Below are positions 14,554 to 22,602 of a stretch of 64,000 bases of DNA, piece after piece. The stretch lies in assembly GCF_016862635.1 (NCBI RefSeq), contig NZ_BONI01000035.1:28463-92462 (forward strand), in the 5' to 3' direction. Within the stretch, counting starts at the first letter, position 1. Every line of letters starts with the position of its first letter. The position numbers and the translations under genes were made by a program. The DNA comes from Catellatospora coxensis (GTDB lineage: Bacteria; Actinomycetota; Actinomycetes; Mycobacteriales; Micromonosporaceae). The notes under the pieces were generated by a model. It was not told the DNA's origin and ran no database searches. It saw nothing but the letters and a program-made list of their open reading frames with translations.

Positions 14554-15863
14554 TGGTTTCCTCCGGGCACGACCTCGATGGACGCCCGGCGGTTCGGGCG
14601 CAGAGCGGCCGCAGCGGCGCGGACCTGGTCCTCAGTCACTTCCGCGATCTGGTGCGGCAGGTCGTTGAGCAGCCCCGGGTTGCCCCGCTGCAGCTCCAGC
14701 ACGGCCATGCGCAGCGCGCGGCCGAGCACCGCGTCGGTCTCCCGCAGCAGGTGGGTGGCCATGCGGGCCTGGGTGCGGGCCAGCTCGCCCGCGGTCAGCC
14801 CGTCGGTGGCCAGCCGGTCCAGCTCCTCGTCGATGGTGACCAGCACCTTGTCCACGCTGCCGCCGGGCGGCAGGTGCGACTGCAGCAGCAGCGCCGTGGG
14901 GTCGCGCACCTCGAACGGCTCGCCCATGAAGCCCAGGTAGCCGCCGACGCTGGTGACGCTGCGGTCCTTCAGCACCAGGCGCTCGACCAGCCGGGACGCG
15001 TCGCCGTCGGTGAGCACCTCGGCCAGCACCACGTACGGCAGGTAGCCGGCGAAGTCGGTGATCGGGTCCGGGACCCGCCACGCCGAGGCGACCGCGGGCA
15101 GCGGGGCGAGCTTGTCCACGTAGGACTCGCGCCGCTCGGCGGTCAGGTCGGGCTCGGCGAAGTCGGCCCGCGACGGCGCCGGTCGCGCGGGCACGTCGCC
15201 GAAGTGGCGCTCGATCAGCATCCGGGCGTGCGCGGAGTCGAAGTCGCCGGAGACGCTGAGCGTCGCGTTGCCGCAGGCGTAGTACTTGTCGAAGAACTCC
15301 GCCGCGTCGGGGACGGTGGCCGCCTCCAGGTCGCTGAAGGAGCCGTAGCCGTCGTGCGCGTTGGGGAACGTGTCGAACATGACCGGCGGGAGCTTGAGCC
15401 ACGGGAAGCCGCCGTACGGGCGGTTCAGCACGTTGACCCGGATCTCCTCCTTGACCACGTCGATCTGGTTCTTGAGGTTCTCCTCGGTGAGCCGGGGCCC
15501 GCGCATGCGGTCGGCCTCCAGGAAGAGCATCCGCTCCAGCGCGTTGCTCGGCACCGTCTCGAAGTAGTCGGTGTAGTCCAGGTGGGTGGACCCGTTGAAG
15601 GTGCCGCCCGCCCCCTGCACGTGGCGGAAGTGGGCCAGCTTCTCCAAGTTGGCGGAGCCCTGGAACATCAGGTGTTCGAAGAGGTGGGCGAAGCCGGTGC
15701 GGCCCTGCGGCTCGGACCGGATTCCCACGTCGTAGACGACCGCGACACCGATCACCGGTGCGCTGCGGTCCGGGCTGAGCACGACGCGCAAACCGTTGGG
15801 GAGCGTGAACCGCTCGACCTCGTACGCCGTGCGCGGGATCTGGATGCTGGTCTCGGTGGACAC
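14550..15863 (-). CDS. M16 zinc metallopeptidase, catalytic subunit
   Basis: 437 aa from GTG 15863. The inverted zinc motif HLFEHLMF (HxxEH, about residues 62-66) is present, with the distal Glu in the LTEENLKNQIDVVKEEIR helix. The C-terminal M16 half is degenerate in ligand residues, as expected. It is first in the pair with the non-catalytic gene. A TAGGGT box ends seven bases before the GTG and there is no ribosome site, so translation is probably leaderless. Cytoplasmic peptide turnover is the likely role. Confidence 0.9.
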   Translation of the reverse strand: MSTETSIQIPRTAYEVERFTLPNGLRVVLSPDRSAPVIGVAVVYDVGIRSEPQGRTGFAHLFEHLMFQGSANLEKLAHFRHVQGAGGTFNGSTHLDYTDYFETVPSNALERMLFLEADRMRGPRLTEENLKNQIDVVKEEIRVNVLNRPYGGFPWLKLPPVMFDTFPNAHDGYGSFSDLEAATVPDAAEFFDKYYACGNATLSVSGDFDSAHARMLIERHFGDVPARPAPSRADFAEPDLTAERRESYVDKLAPLPAVASAWRVPDPITDFAGYLPYVVLAEVLTDGDASRLVERLVLKDRSVTSVGGYLGFMGEPFEVRDPTALLLQSHLPPGGSVDKVLVTIDEELDRLATDGLTAGELARTQARMATHLLRETDAVLGRALRMAVLELQRGNPGLLNDLPHQIAEVTEDQVRAAAAALRPNRRASIEVVPGGNQ

Positions 15864-15870
15864 AAAGCCG

Positions 15871-15876
15871 ACCCTA
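15871..15876 (-). promoter_or_regulatory. -10 box for leaderless M16 operon
   Basis: TAGGGT on the minus strand, seven bases from the GTG start at 15863, fits the TANNNT consensus at the spacing that places transcription start on the start codon. Confidence 0.45.
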
Positions 15877-15944
15877 GCAAGCTGCCGGAGGAGGCGTCCG
15901 CAGCAGCGGCGGTGAAATGTGCGACCGCCGCCGCCACGGGCGGG

Positions 15945-17471
15945 TCAGAACTCGACGCACTCGGCGACCGGCGCGCGGTCCCCCGCGTCGCCCAGCGCGA
16001 CGGCGAGCGCCCGCGCCTGCGCGCGGATCTCCGGGGCGGCCGTGGTCTCCCAGAGCACGCCGCGGCGAGTCGGGCCGAGGGTCCACAGCGCCGGGTGCGC
16101 CGAGCCGTCCCGGCGCAGCAGCGCACCGTGCGGGTCGGTGTCCAGCCCCAGCCGGTACGGGCCCGGCCGGGCCATGCCCTCGGCCACCAGCGCGCGGACC
16201 AGCGGGTCCGACTCGACGATGCGGCCGGGCCCGGTGCAGTTGACCACGGCGGCGAACGTCGCGGTGGTGATCGCGCCGCCGTGGCGTTCCCGCAGCACGA
16301 CGCGTACGCCGTGGTCTGCGGCCTCGATGCCGCACAGCTCGGCGGCGCGCACCCGCAGGGAGCCGCTGTCGCGCAGCGCGGTGGTGCTGTCCGCGACGGC
16401 CGGCGCCATGCGGTGCCGGTGCACCTCCCAGTAGCGAGCCAGGTGCCGCAGGAAACGGTGCTGGCCGGGTTCGGGCAGGCTCTGCCACAGCGCGTCCCAG
16501 TGCGGGCGCAGCGCGTCGAACACCGCCCGCCAGTCCCCGGTGTCGGCGGCGAGCCGCCGCAGCGAGCGCAGCAGCCCGGCGGTCGACCCGCTCGCCAGCA
16601 GTTCGGGGAGCGCGGCCTGGACCCGCGCCGCTGCCGACCCGGGCGGCACAGGCGCGGACATCCCGGCGGCCGCGGACGTGGACACCGCGACGGCAGCGGT
16701 GGCCGGGGTCGGGGCCGGCGCGGCGGCTCCCGCGGTGGTCGCGATGAGCTGCGTGGCCCGGGTCGTGGCGGTGTCCGGTCCGGGGGCGGCGGACCGCCGG
16801 TGGGGCTGCGGCAGCAGCCCGTGCCTCGATACCGCGGTGAGGTCGTGCCGGCCCGCGTTCGACAGGGTCAGCGCCACGTCGACGGCGGTCAGGCCGGTGC
16901 CGATGAGCAGGATCGGGCCCTCGGGCAGGGTGTCGAGCACACCGGGCCGCCACGGATCGGCGACGTACGCCCCCGAGCGGGCCGCGGCGGCGTCGAGCCG
17001 GGCCGGGGCGGACGGGGCGGGGTGGCCCAGCGCGAGCACCACCCGGTCGGCGGGGATGACCACGTCGTCGGCGAGCAGCACGGTGAGCGGGCCGCCGCTG
17101 CCGGACGGCTCGAAGATGCGGGCCACCCGGCCGCGCTGCACGGTGAGCCGGCCCTGGGCGGTCTCGTCGGCGGCGCGCAGCACCTCGGTCAGGTAGTCGC
17201 CGTACCAGCTGCGGGGCACGAAGTCGGCCGGCCCGGTGTGCGGATCGCGCTGCCGGCACCAGCGCAGGAAGTCGTCGGGCCGGTCGGGGTCGGCGCTCAT
17301 CGCGGCGACGGGCGAGTTCAGCAGGTGCCACGGTGCCGCGGTGCTGTAGGCCAGCCCTCGGCCGGGCCGCGCGCCGGGGTCGACCAGCACCACGTGCCAG
17401 CCGGCTCGCAGCAGCTCACGGGTGGCGAGCACACCACTGCAGCCGCCGCCGACCACCACCGCGATGCCCAT
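15945..17471 (-). CDS. FAD/NAD(P)-binding oxidoreductase (FAD_NAD_binding_9 type)
   Basis: 508 aa from ATG 17471, with GGAGGAGG seven bases upstream. The N-terminus is an FAD Rossmann fold (VVVGGGCSGVLATREL), followed by the family block RPGRGLAYSTAAPWHLLN and a WYGDYL segment. Near residue 170, ILLIGTGLTAVDVALTL is the NAD(P)-binding Gly motif. A Pro/Ala-rich insert (bases about 16640-16770) splits the protein. Members resemble L-ornithine/lysine N-hydroxylases, but no siderophore genes are nearby, so the substrate is unknown. A palindrome upstream may control it. Confidence 0.75.
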   Translation of the reverse strand: MGIAVVVGGGCSGVLATRELLRAGWHVVLVDPGARPGRGLAYSTAAPWHLLNSPVAAMSADPDRPDDFLRWCRQRDPHTGPADFVPRSWYGDYLTEVLRAADETAQGRLTVQRGRVARIFEPSGSGGPLTVLLADDVVIPADRVVLALGHPAPSAPARLDAAAARSGAYVADPWRPGVLDTLPEGPILLIGTGLTAVDVALTLSNAGRHDLTAVSRHGLLPQPHRRSAAPGPDTATTRATQLIATTAGAAAPAPTPATAAVAVSTSAAAGMSAPVPPGSAAARVQAALPELLASGSTAGLLRSLRRLAADTGDWRAVFDALRPHWDALWQSLPEPGQHRFLRHLARYWEVHRHRMAPAVADSTTALRDSGSLRVRAAELCGIEAADHGVRVVLRERHGGAITTATFAAVVNCTGPGRIVESDPLVRALVAEGMARPGPYRLGLDTDPHGALLRRDGSAHPALWTLGPTRRGVLWETTAAPEIRAQARALAVALGDAGDRAPVAECVEF

Positions 17472-17549
17472 GGCCGTACCTCCTCCGTGTCGCTGATCAA
17501 GTTAACGCCGACCGCCCGCGGGACGCGGGGAAGGCCGCCACAAAGCCCA

Positions 17550-17576
17550 TATAACCTACCGGCACGATAGGATATA
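17550..17576. promoter_or_regulatory. Palindromic candidate operator/promoter of the FAD gene
   Basis: TATAACCTA (17550-17558) and TAGGATATA (17568-17576) are inverted with one mismatch around a 9-base centre, in an A/T-rich patch about 80 bases before the oxidoreductase start. On the minus strand TATCCT within it could serve as a -10 box. The rest of 17581-17690 shows nothing recognisable. Confidence 0.45.
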
Positions 17577-17690
17577 CAGCCTACACGCGCCAGTAGCGGC
17601 CGACCGCAGGGCGCGAGCAGCCGTTCTTCGGCAATGGTCTGTTAACCCACCCGCAGCCGGTGCGGCCGCGGTACCGACACCCGGACGGGG

Positions 17691-18896
17691 TCAGGCGGCC
17701 TGCTGCCGCACCCGGGCGGAGCGGACCGCCCACACGGTGAGGCCGGCCAGGAAGATCAGCAACGGCAGCACCACCAGCCAGCGCCGCCAGTCCCTGCTGT
17801 CGGCGAGGGCGACCGGCACCGGCGAAGGGCTCGGCGAGGCGGCCGGGCTCGACGCCGCCGGACTCGGCTGCACGCTCGGCGCGGGCTCCTGCGGCACGTT
17901 CGCGGCCAGCGCCGCACTCAGGTTGAGCATGCCCGCCCCGAACCGGCTGTCCGCGCCGGGAGCGCCGGCGTCCGTCGCCGTCGTACGCAGCCGCCGCAGC
18001 ACCTCCGCGACCGTGGCCTTCGGGTATGCCGACCACACCACCGCCGCCGCGCCCGCCAGCACCGCCGCCGCGCTCGATCCGCCGTCCATCCGGTAGCCGC
18101 CGCCCACCCCGGTCGTGATCAGGTCGACGCCGGGCACCGTGATGCCGGTGGTGCGCCCGCTCAGCGGCGCGACGGGCACCTGCCCCGAACGGTCCGCCGG
18201 GATCGCGTTGAGCACCCCGGGGTACGAGGCGGGCCACGGCGTGAACGGCCGGCCCGCCCGGTCCGCGTCGGCCGCGACGATCAGCACGCCGCGCGCCACC
18301 GCCGCCTCGACCGACGCCTGCAGCCGGCTGCCGGGCACGACGCCCCGGCCGATGCAGATGATCTTCGCGCCGCCGAACACGGCCCGGTCGATCGCGGTGG
18401 CCAGCCCGTCCGGGTCACCGCTCGCGCCGGGCGCGGGCACGAACGCGATCGGCAGGATCTGCGCGCCGGGGGCGATCCCGAGCACGCCCGCCGTACGCGG
18501 GTCGGCCGGGGCCGCGCTCGCGCTCGGCGCCGGCGAACCGGACGGCGTCGGCCGCGGCGCACCCGCCGCCACCCCGGGAACGTGGCCGTGACCTGCGATG
18601 AGGCCGGCGAGTCCGGTGCCCCGACCGTCCACATCGGTGTTCGAGACCGGGTCCGGACCCCCGAGCACCTGGCCGACCAGGTCGGGGTGGGTTCTGTCCA
18701 CACCGGAGTCCAGGACCGCGACCAGCACTCCGGCACCGGTGGCGCGCTGATGCACCGCGGGCAGGTCGAGGCTCGCGAGCTGCCACTGCATGCCACGCAC
18801 CACGTCCGGCTCGGCCGCGGCTGCGGGCACGGGCGTGCCCAGCAGCAGCACGGCAGCCGAGAAAGCAGCCGTGATCAGGGACTTCGGACCAGACAT
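17691..18896 (-). CDS. Membrane-anchored subtilisin-like pseudoprotease
   Basis: 401 aa from ATG 18896 (CGGAG eight bases upstream; ATG 18938 is an alternative coupled to the preceding gene). Signal peptide at residues 1-28, S8 fold to about 325, Ser/Pro-rich linker, one C-terminal membrane helix (LVVLPLLIFLAGLTVWAV) and a basic tail, the layout of mycosins. The Asp (VLDSGVD, D63) and Ser (DGGSSAAA, S275) positions are kept. The His position is Arg (DGRGTGLAG, R92 where GHGT is expected), and the oxyanion-hole Asn segment reads AADAD. It is therefore probably inactive. No ESX genes are nearby. Confidence 0.8.
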   Translation of the reverse strand: MSGPKSLITAAFSAAVLLLGTPVPAAAAEPDVVRGMQWQLASLDLPAVHQRATGAGVLVAVLDSGVDRTHPDLVGQVLGGPDPVSNTDVDGRGTGLAGLIAGHGHVPGVAAGAPRPTPSGSPAPSASAAPADPRTAGVLGIAPGAQILPIAFVPAPGASGDPDGLATAIDRAVFGGAKIICIGRGVVPGSRLQASVEAAVARGVLIVAADADRAGRPFTPWPASYPGVLNAIPADRSGQVPVAPLSGRTTGITVPGVDLITTGVGGGYRMDGGSSAAAVLAGAAAVVWSAYPKATVAEVLRRLRTTATDAGAPGADSRFGAGMLNLSAALAANVPQEPAPSVQPSPAASSPAASPSPSPVPVALADSRDWRRWLVVLPLLIFLAGLTVWAVRSARVRQQAA

Positions 18897-18940
18897 CGCA
18901 CGTACTCCGGCGGGTATCGAGGCGGTCACCACGGTCATCG

Positions 18941-19093
18941 TCAGCCGGCCATGGGCGGGGCCGGCGGATGCACCTCCACGACGATACCGGCCTGCGCCGC
19001 GTGCCAAGGCGCGAGCACCACGGCACCGGCCATCCCGACACCGATCAGCGCAAGGAGCATCACCAGGAGCAGTTCCCGGACCGATGACTCCAC
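18941..19093 (-). CDS. Small single-pass membrane protein
   Basis: 50 aa from GTG 19093, with GGGAGG six bases upstream. Residues 8-32 form one hydrophobic helix (LLLVMLLALIGVGMAGAVVL), followed by a short Pro-rich tail (EVHPPAPPMAG). It lies directly ahead of the pseudoprotease gene on the same strand, two bases from an in-frame ATG of that gene, so the two are probably coupled and may form a membrane complex. No family recognised. Confidence 0.65.
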   Translation of the reverse strand: MESSVRELLLVMLLALIGVGMAGAVVLAPWHAAQAGIVVEVHPPAPPMAG

Positions 19094-19241
19094 GGCGCGC
19101 CTCCCACCGGATGCGTGTGTCCGCACACACAATGCCCGCTACGTGCGACATCACGCAGTCGGTTTCCGGACTGGTCTGGCCGACGGTTCGGCTGAGGTGT
19201 CACCGGAACGGATGACACAGCTCGCCTGGTCGGCCATCCGA

Positions 19242-22200
19242 CTAGTCGGCGTCCTGTGTGGGCAGCGACGTCAGCAGCCTCGTCAGCCCGGCCTCGTCGA
19301 GCAGGTCGGCCGGCCGCACGGTCAGGTTGTCGCGTACGTAGTGGAACGCGGCGCTGACCTTGGCCACCGGTACTCCCGCCAGCGCCGCCCAGGCCAGCCG
19401 ATAGGCCGCCAGCTGCACCGCGGCCGCGGTCGCCGCCGCGCCGGCCGGCACCCGGCCGGTCTTCCAGTCGACCACCTCGTAACCGCCCGCGGGGTCGCGG
19501 AACACGGCGTCCATCCGTCCACGCACGACGGTGCCGCCCAGCTCCACCACGAACGGCGTCTCCACCTCGACCGGCACCCGGTCGGCCCAGACGCTCTGCT
19601 CGAAGCGCTCCTTCAGCACACCCAGCGCCTCGTCGGGCGCGGCGTCCTCGTCGGCCGCGCCGGGCAGGTCGTCCAGGTCGAGCAGCTGGTCGGCGCCGTA
19701 GCGCTGCTCCAGCCAGTGGTGGAAGGCGGTGCCGCGGCGGGCGTACGGGTCCGGGGCGGCCGGCAGCGGCCGCCGCAGCCGCCGGGCCAGCGCGGCCGGG
19801 TCCTTGCGCAGCGCCACGAGCTGCGACACCGACAGGTGCGCGGGCAGCACCACGTCGGCCCGGTTCGCCCGGCGGGCCTGCTCGTCGCGTTCGATCAGCA
19901 GCAGGTCGGCCTCCTGCCGCCAGCGCCGGGTGACCTCGTCGGACTCGGCCGCGACCGCCGGGCCGGAACCGGCGGTGGCCGCCCCGTCGGCGGCTTCGCC
20001 GAGCATGGCCCGGACCAGGTCCGCCGCCGCCTGGACGACGGGCCGGCGCGCCCCCAGCGGATCGCTGGGCCACGTGCTCGCGACCTCGCCACTGGTCGGG
20101 TTGGCGGCGTCCGGCTCGGGCTCCGGCGTCCACACGTCGACGTGGCCCTCGCCGGACCGGCACACCTCGACGATCTCCGCCAGCAGCGCGGACGGGCCGC
20201 GCGGCTTGCGCACCTTGTCACCCCACCAGTAACCGGAGGCGAACAGCCAGGTGCGCGGGCGGGTGACCGCCACGTACGCCAGGCGGCGCTCCTCGCGCGC
20301 GTCGTGCTCCTTCCACTGCTGCTCGAAGTCCGCGACGGCGCGGCCCAGCTCCTTCTGGTCCGCGGCGCTCTTCACGGCCAGCGCGGGCAGCCCGTCACGG
20401 TCGCCACGCAGCGGGAACGGCAGCACGCCCAGGCCCTTGAGGAAATGGTCGGTGCCCTTGCTCGGGCCCGGCCAGACGTCCTTGGTCAGCCCCGCCACCG
20501 CGACAACGTCCCACTCCAGGCCCTTGGCCGCGTGCGCGGTGAGGATCTGCACCGCGCCCTCGGCCACGTCGATCTCGCCCGGGGCCAGCCCGCGCTCCTC
20601 GTCCTCGGCCGCCGACAGGTACGACAGGAACGCGCCCAGCGGCGCGCCGTCGGTCTCCACCGCGAACCGGGCCGCGACCTCGCCGAGCGTGTCCAGGTGC
20701 GCGCGGGCCAGCCCGGCATCCCCGGCCCGCACCGCGACCTCGACGTCCAGGCCCGCGGTGCGCTCGATGTCCGCGATCAGGTCGCTGACCGGCTGGTCCA
20801 GGCGGGCGCGCAAGCCCGCCAGTTCTCCGGCGTACGCCGACAGCCGGGTGTACGCCGCGGGCGAGTACTGGTCCGGCTCGCCGAGATCCTCCAGCGCCTC
20901 GGCCAGCGCCGCGTCGTCAAGCCGGTCCGTGACGATCTCGGCCTCGTCGCCGGCCGGGCGGCGCTCGTGCGCCAGCGCCCGGGACCGCCGGTGCAGCGCC
21001 ACCAGGTCACGGGGGCCGATCCGCCAGCGCGCGCCGGTGAGCAGCCGCAGCAGGCTCGCCCCGTCGGTCGGGTCGTTGAGCACGCGCAGCGTGCACACCA
21101 CATCGCGGACCTCGGGCGTGTCCAGCAGGCCGCCCAGGCCGACCACCTCGACCGGCAGGCCCCGGGCCCGCAGCGCCGCCTCGATCGGCGCGATCTGCGA
21201 GCGCACCCGCACCAGCACCGCCGAGGTGGGCCGCCGGTCCACGGGGATGTGCGCCGGGTTCTGGTCGTCGGCCGTGCCCGCCTCGCTGCGCCACGCGGTG
21301 ACGATCTGGTCGGCGATCCACTCCGCCTCGTCCAGGTGCGATTCCAGCAGCGCGCACTGCACGATGCCCGGCTCGGCGCTGCCGGAGGTCAGCGAGACCA
21401 CCCGGGCGCCCCGGTCGCGCAGCGGCGCGGAGATCGCGTTGGCCACCGACAGGATCTCCGAGCGGTTCCGGAAACTGCGCCCGAGCTGTGCCTGCGCGGC
21501 AGGCTCGCCGTCGCGGGCGGGGAACTCCCCCGGGAAGCGGTCGAGGGTGCCCGCGCTGGCCCCGCGCCAGCCGTAGATGGACTGGCACGGGTCGCCGACC
21601 GCGGTCACCGGATGCCCCTGCCCGGACACCGCGCCCCCGGCCGTCGCCACGTCCCCGGCGAACAGCGCCCGCAGCAGCGTGACCTGGGCATGGCTGGTGT
21701 CCTGGTACTCGTCGAGCAGCACCACCCGGAAGCGCTCGCGCTCGGCCGCGCCGACCTCGGGATGGTCGCGGGCCACCCGCGCGGCGCGCGACATCTGGTC
21801 GCCGAAGTCCATCGCCTCCAGCAGCTGCTTGCGGTCGGCGTACTTGCGCACCAGCGGCAGCAGCTGCAACCGGGCCCGCTGGCGGGCCAGCAGGTCGCGT
21901 ACGTCGGCCATCACCCGGCCCGGCTTCGCGCTGACGTTGGCGTGGAACCGGCCTGTCCAGGTGGCCAGGCTGTCCGGGGTGACCAGGTGCTCGGCCAGCT
22001 CACCGGCGAGGGCCAGCACCGCCGACACCACCGTGCTCGGCGCGGCCTCCACCGCCGACATGTCCCCGGTGTACGAGCGCACCACCTCGTCGGCCAGCTG
22101 CCAGCAGGACGCCTCGGTGAGCAGCCGGGTGCTCGGCTCGTACCCGGCGCGCAGGCCGTGCTCGGTGACGATGCGCGCCGCGAACGAGTGGTACGTCGCG

Positions 22201-22556
22201 ATCGTCGGCTCGCCGTCGAGCCCCTCGGTGAACCGGGTGCCGACGTGGCGGCGCAGCTGGCTCAGCCGCACCCGCACCCGGTGCGCCAGCTCGCCCGCCG
22301 CCTTGCGGGTGAAGGTCAGCCCCAGCACGTGCTCCGGGCGTACGTGCTGGTTCGCGACCAGCCACAGCACCCGGGCCGCCATGGTCTCCGTCTTGCCCGA
22401 CCCGGCCCCCGCGACGACCAGCAGCGGCGCGACCGGGGCGCTGATCACGGCGGCCTGCTCGGCGGTCGGCGGCTTGAGCCCCAGCGCCGCCGCCAGCTCC
22501 TCCGGCGTCCAGCGCGGCCCCTCCTCGACCACTGCCTTCTTGACGACCTCTGTCAC
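19242..22556 (-). CDS. adnB: AdnB subunit of helicase-nuclease AdnAB
   Basis: 1104 aa from GTG 22556. An N-terminal UvrD-like motor has Walker A (VVAGAGSGKTETMAAR, near residue 50), motif II LLDEYQD, motif III GDPCQSIYGWRGA and motif VI YVAVTRPRTWLF. A C-terminal RecB-like nuclease has GRMDAVF...EVVDWKTGR (Asp, then Asp-x-Lys). AdnAB resects double-strand breaks in mycobacteria; AdnB is the lead motor. Length (M. tuberculosis Rv3201c, about 1100 aa), order and the adnA neighbour 46 bp upstream agree. Confidence 0.93.
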   Translation of the reverse strand: MTEVVKKAVVEEGPRWTPEELAAALGLKPPTAEQAAVISAPVAPLLVVAGAGSGKTETMAARVLWLVANQHVRPEHVLGLTFTRKAAGELAHRVRVRLSQLRRHVGTRFTEGLDGEPTIATYHSFAARIVTEHGLRAGYEPSTRLLTEASCWQLADEVVRSYTGDMSAVEAAPSTVVSAVLALAGELAEHLVTPDSLATWTGRFHANVSAKPGRVMADVRDLLARQRARLQLLPLVRKYADRKQLLEAMDFGDQMSRAARVARDHPEVGAAERERFRVVLLDEYQDTSHAQVTLLRALFAGDVATAGGAVSGQGHPVTAVGDPCQSIYGWRGASAGTLDRFPGEFPARDGEPAAQAQLGRSFRNRSEILSVANAISAPLRDRGARVVSLTSGSAEPGIVQCALLESHLDEAEWIADQIVTAWRSEAGTADDQNPAHIPVDRRPTSAVLVRVRSQIAPIEAALRARGLPVEVVGLGGLLDTPEVRDVVCTLRVLNDPTDGASLLRLLTGARWRIGPRDLVALHRRSRALAHERRPAGDEAEIVTDRLDDAALAEALEDLGEPDQYSPAAYTRLSAYAGELAGLRARLDQPVSDLIADIERTAGLDVEVAVRAGDAGLARAHLDTLGEVAARFAVETDGAPLGAFLSYLSAAEDEERGLAPGEIDVAEGAVQILTAHAAKGLEWDVVAVAGLTKDVWPGPSKGTDHFLKGLGVLPFPLRGDRDGLPALAVKSAADQKELGRAVADFEQQWKEHDAREERRLAYVAVTRPRTWLFASGYWWGDKVRKPRGPSALLAEIVEVCRSGEGHVDVWTPEPEPDAANPTSGEVASTWPSDPLGARRPVVQAAADLVRAMLGEAADGAATAGSGPAVAAESDEVTRRWRQEADLLLIERDEQARRANRADVVLPAHLSVSQLVALRKDPAALARRLRRPLPAAPDPYARRGTAFHHWLEQRYGADQLLDLDDLPGAADEDAAPDEALGVLKERFEQSVWADRVPVEVETPFVVELGGTVVRGRMDAVFRDPAGGYEVVDWKTGRVPAGAAATAAAVQLAAYRLAWAALAGVPVAKVSAAFHYVRDNLTVRPADLLDEAGLTRLLTSLPTQDAD

Positions 22557-22602
22557 GCTCGCACCTCGCTACGCCCGGCACTCCCGTGCGCCATCCCTGC
22601 GC

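Noticed and set aside
17691..19093. Part of a type VII (ESX) secretion locus because of the mycosin-like protein
   Set aside because: No EccB/C/D/E, EsxAB, PE or PPE-like genes within the window, and the protease active site is lost.
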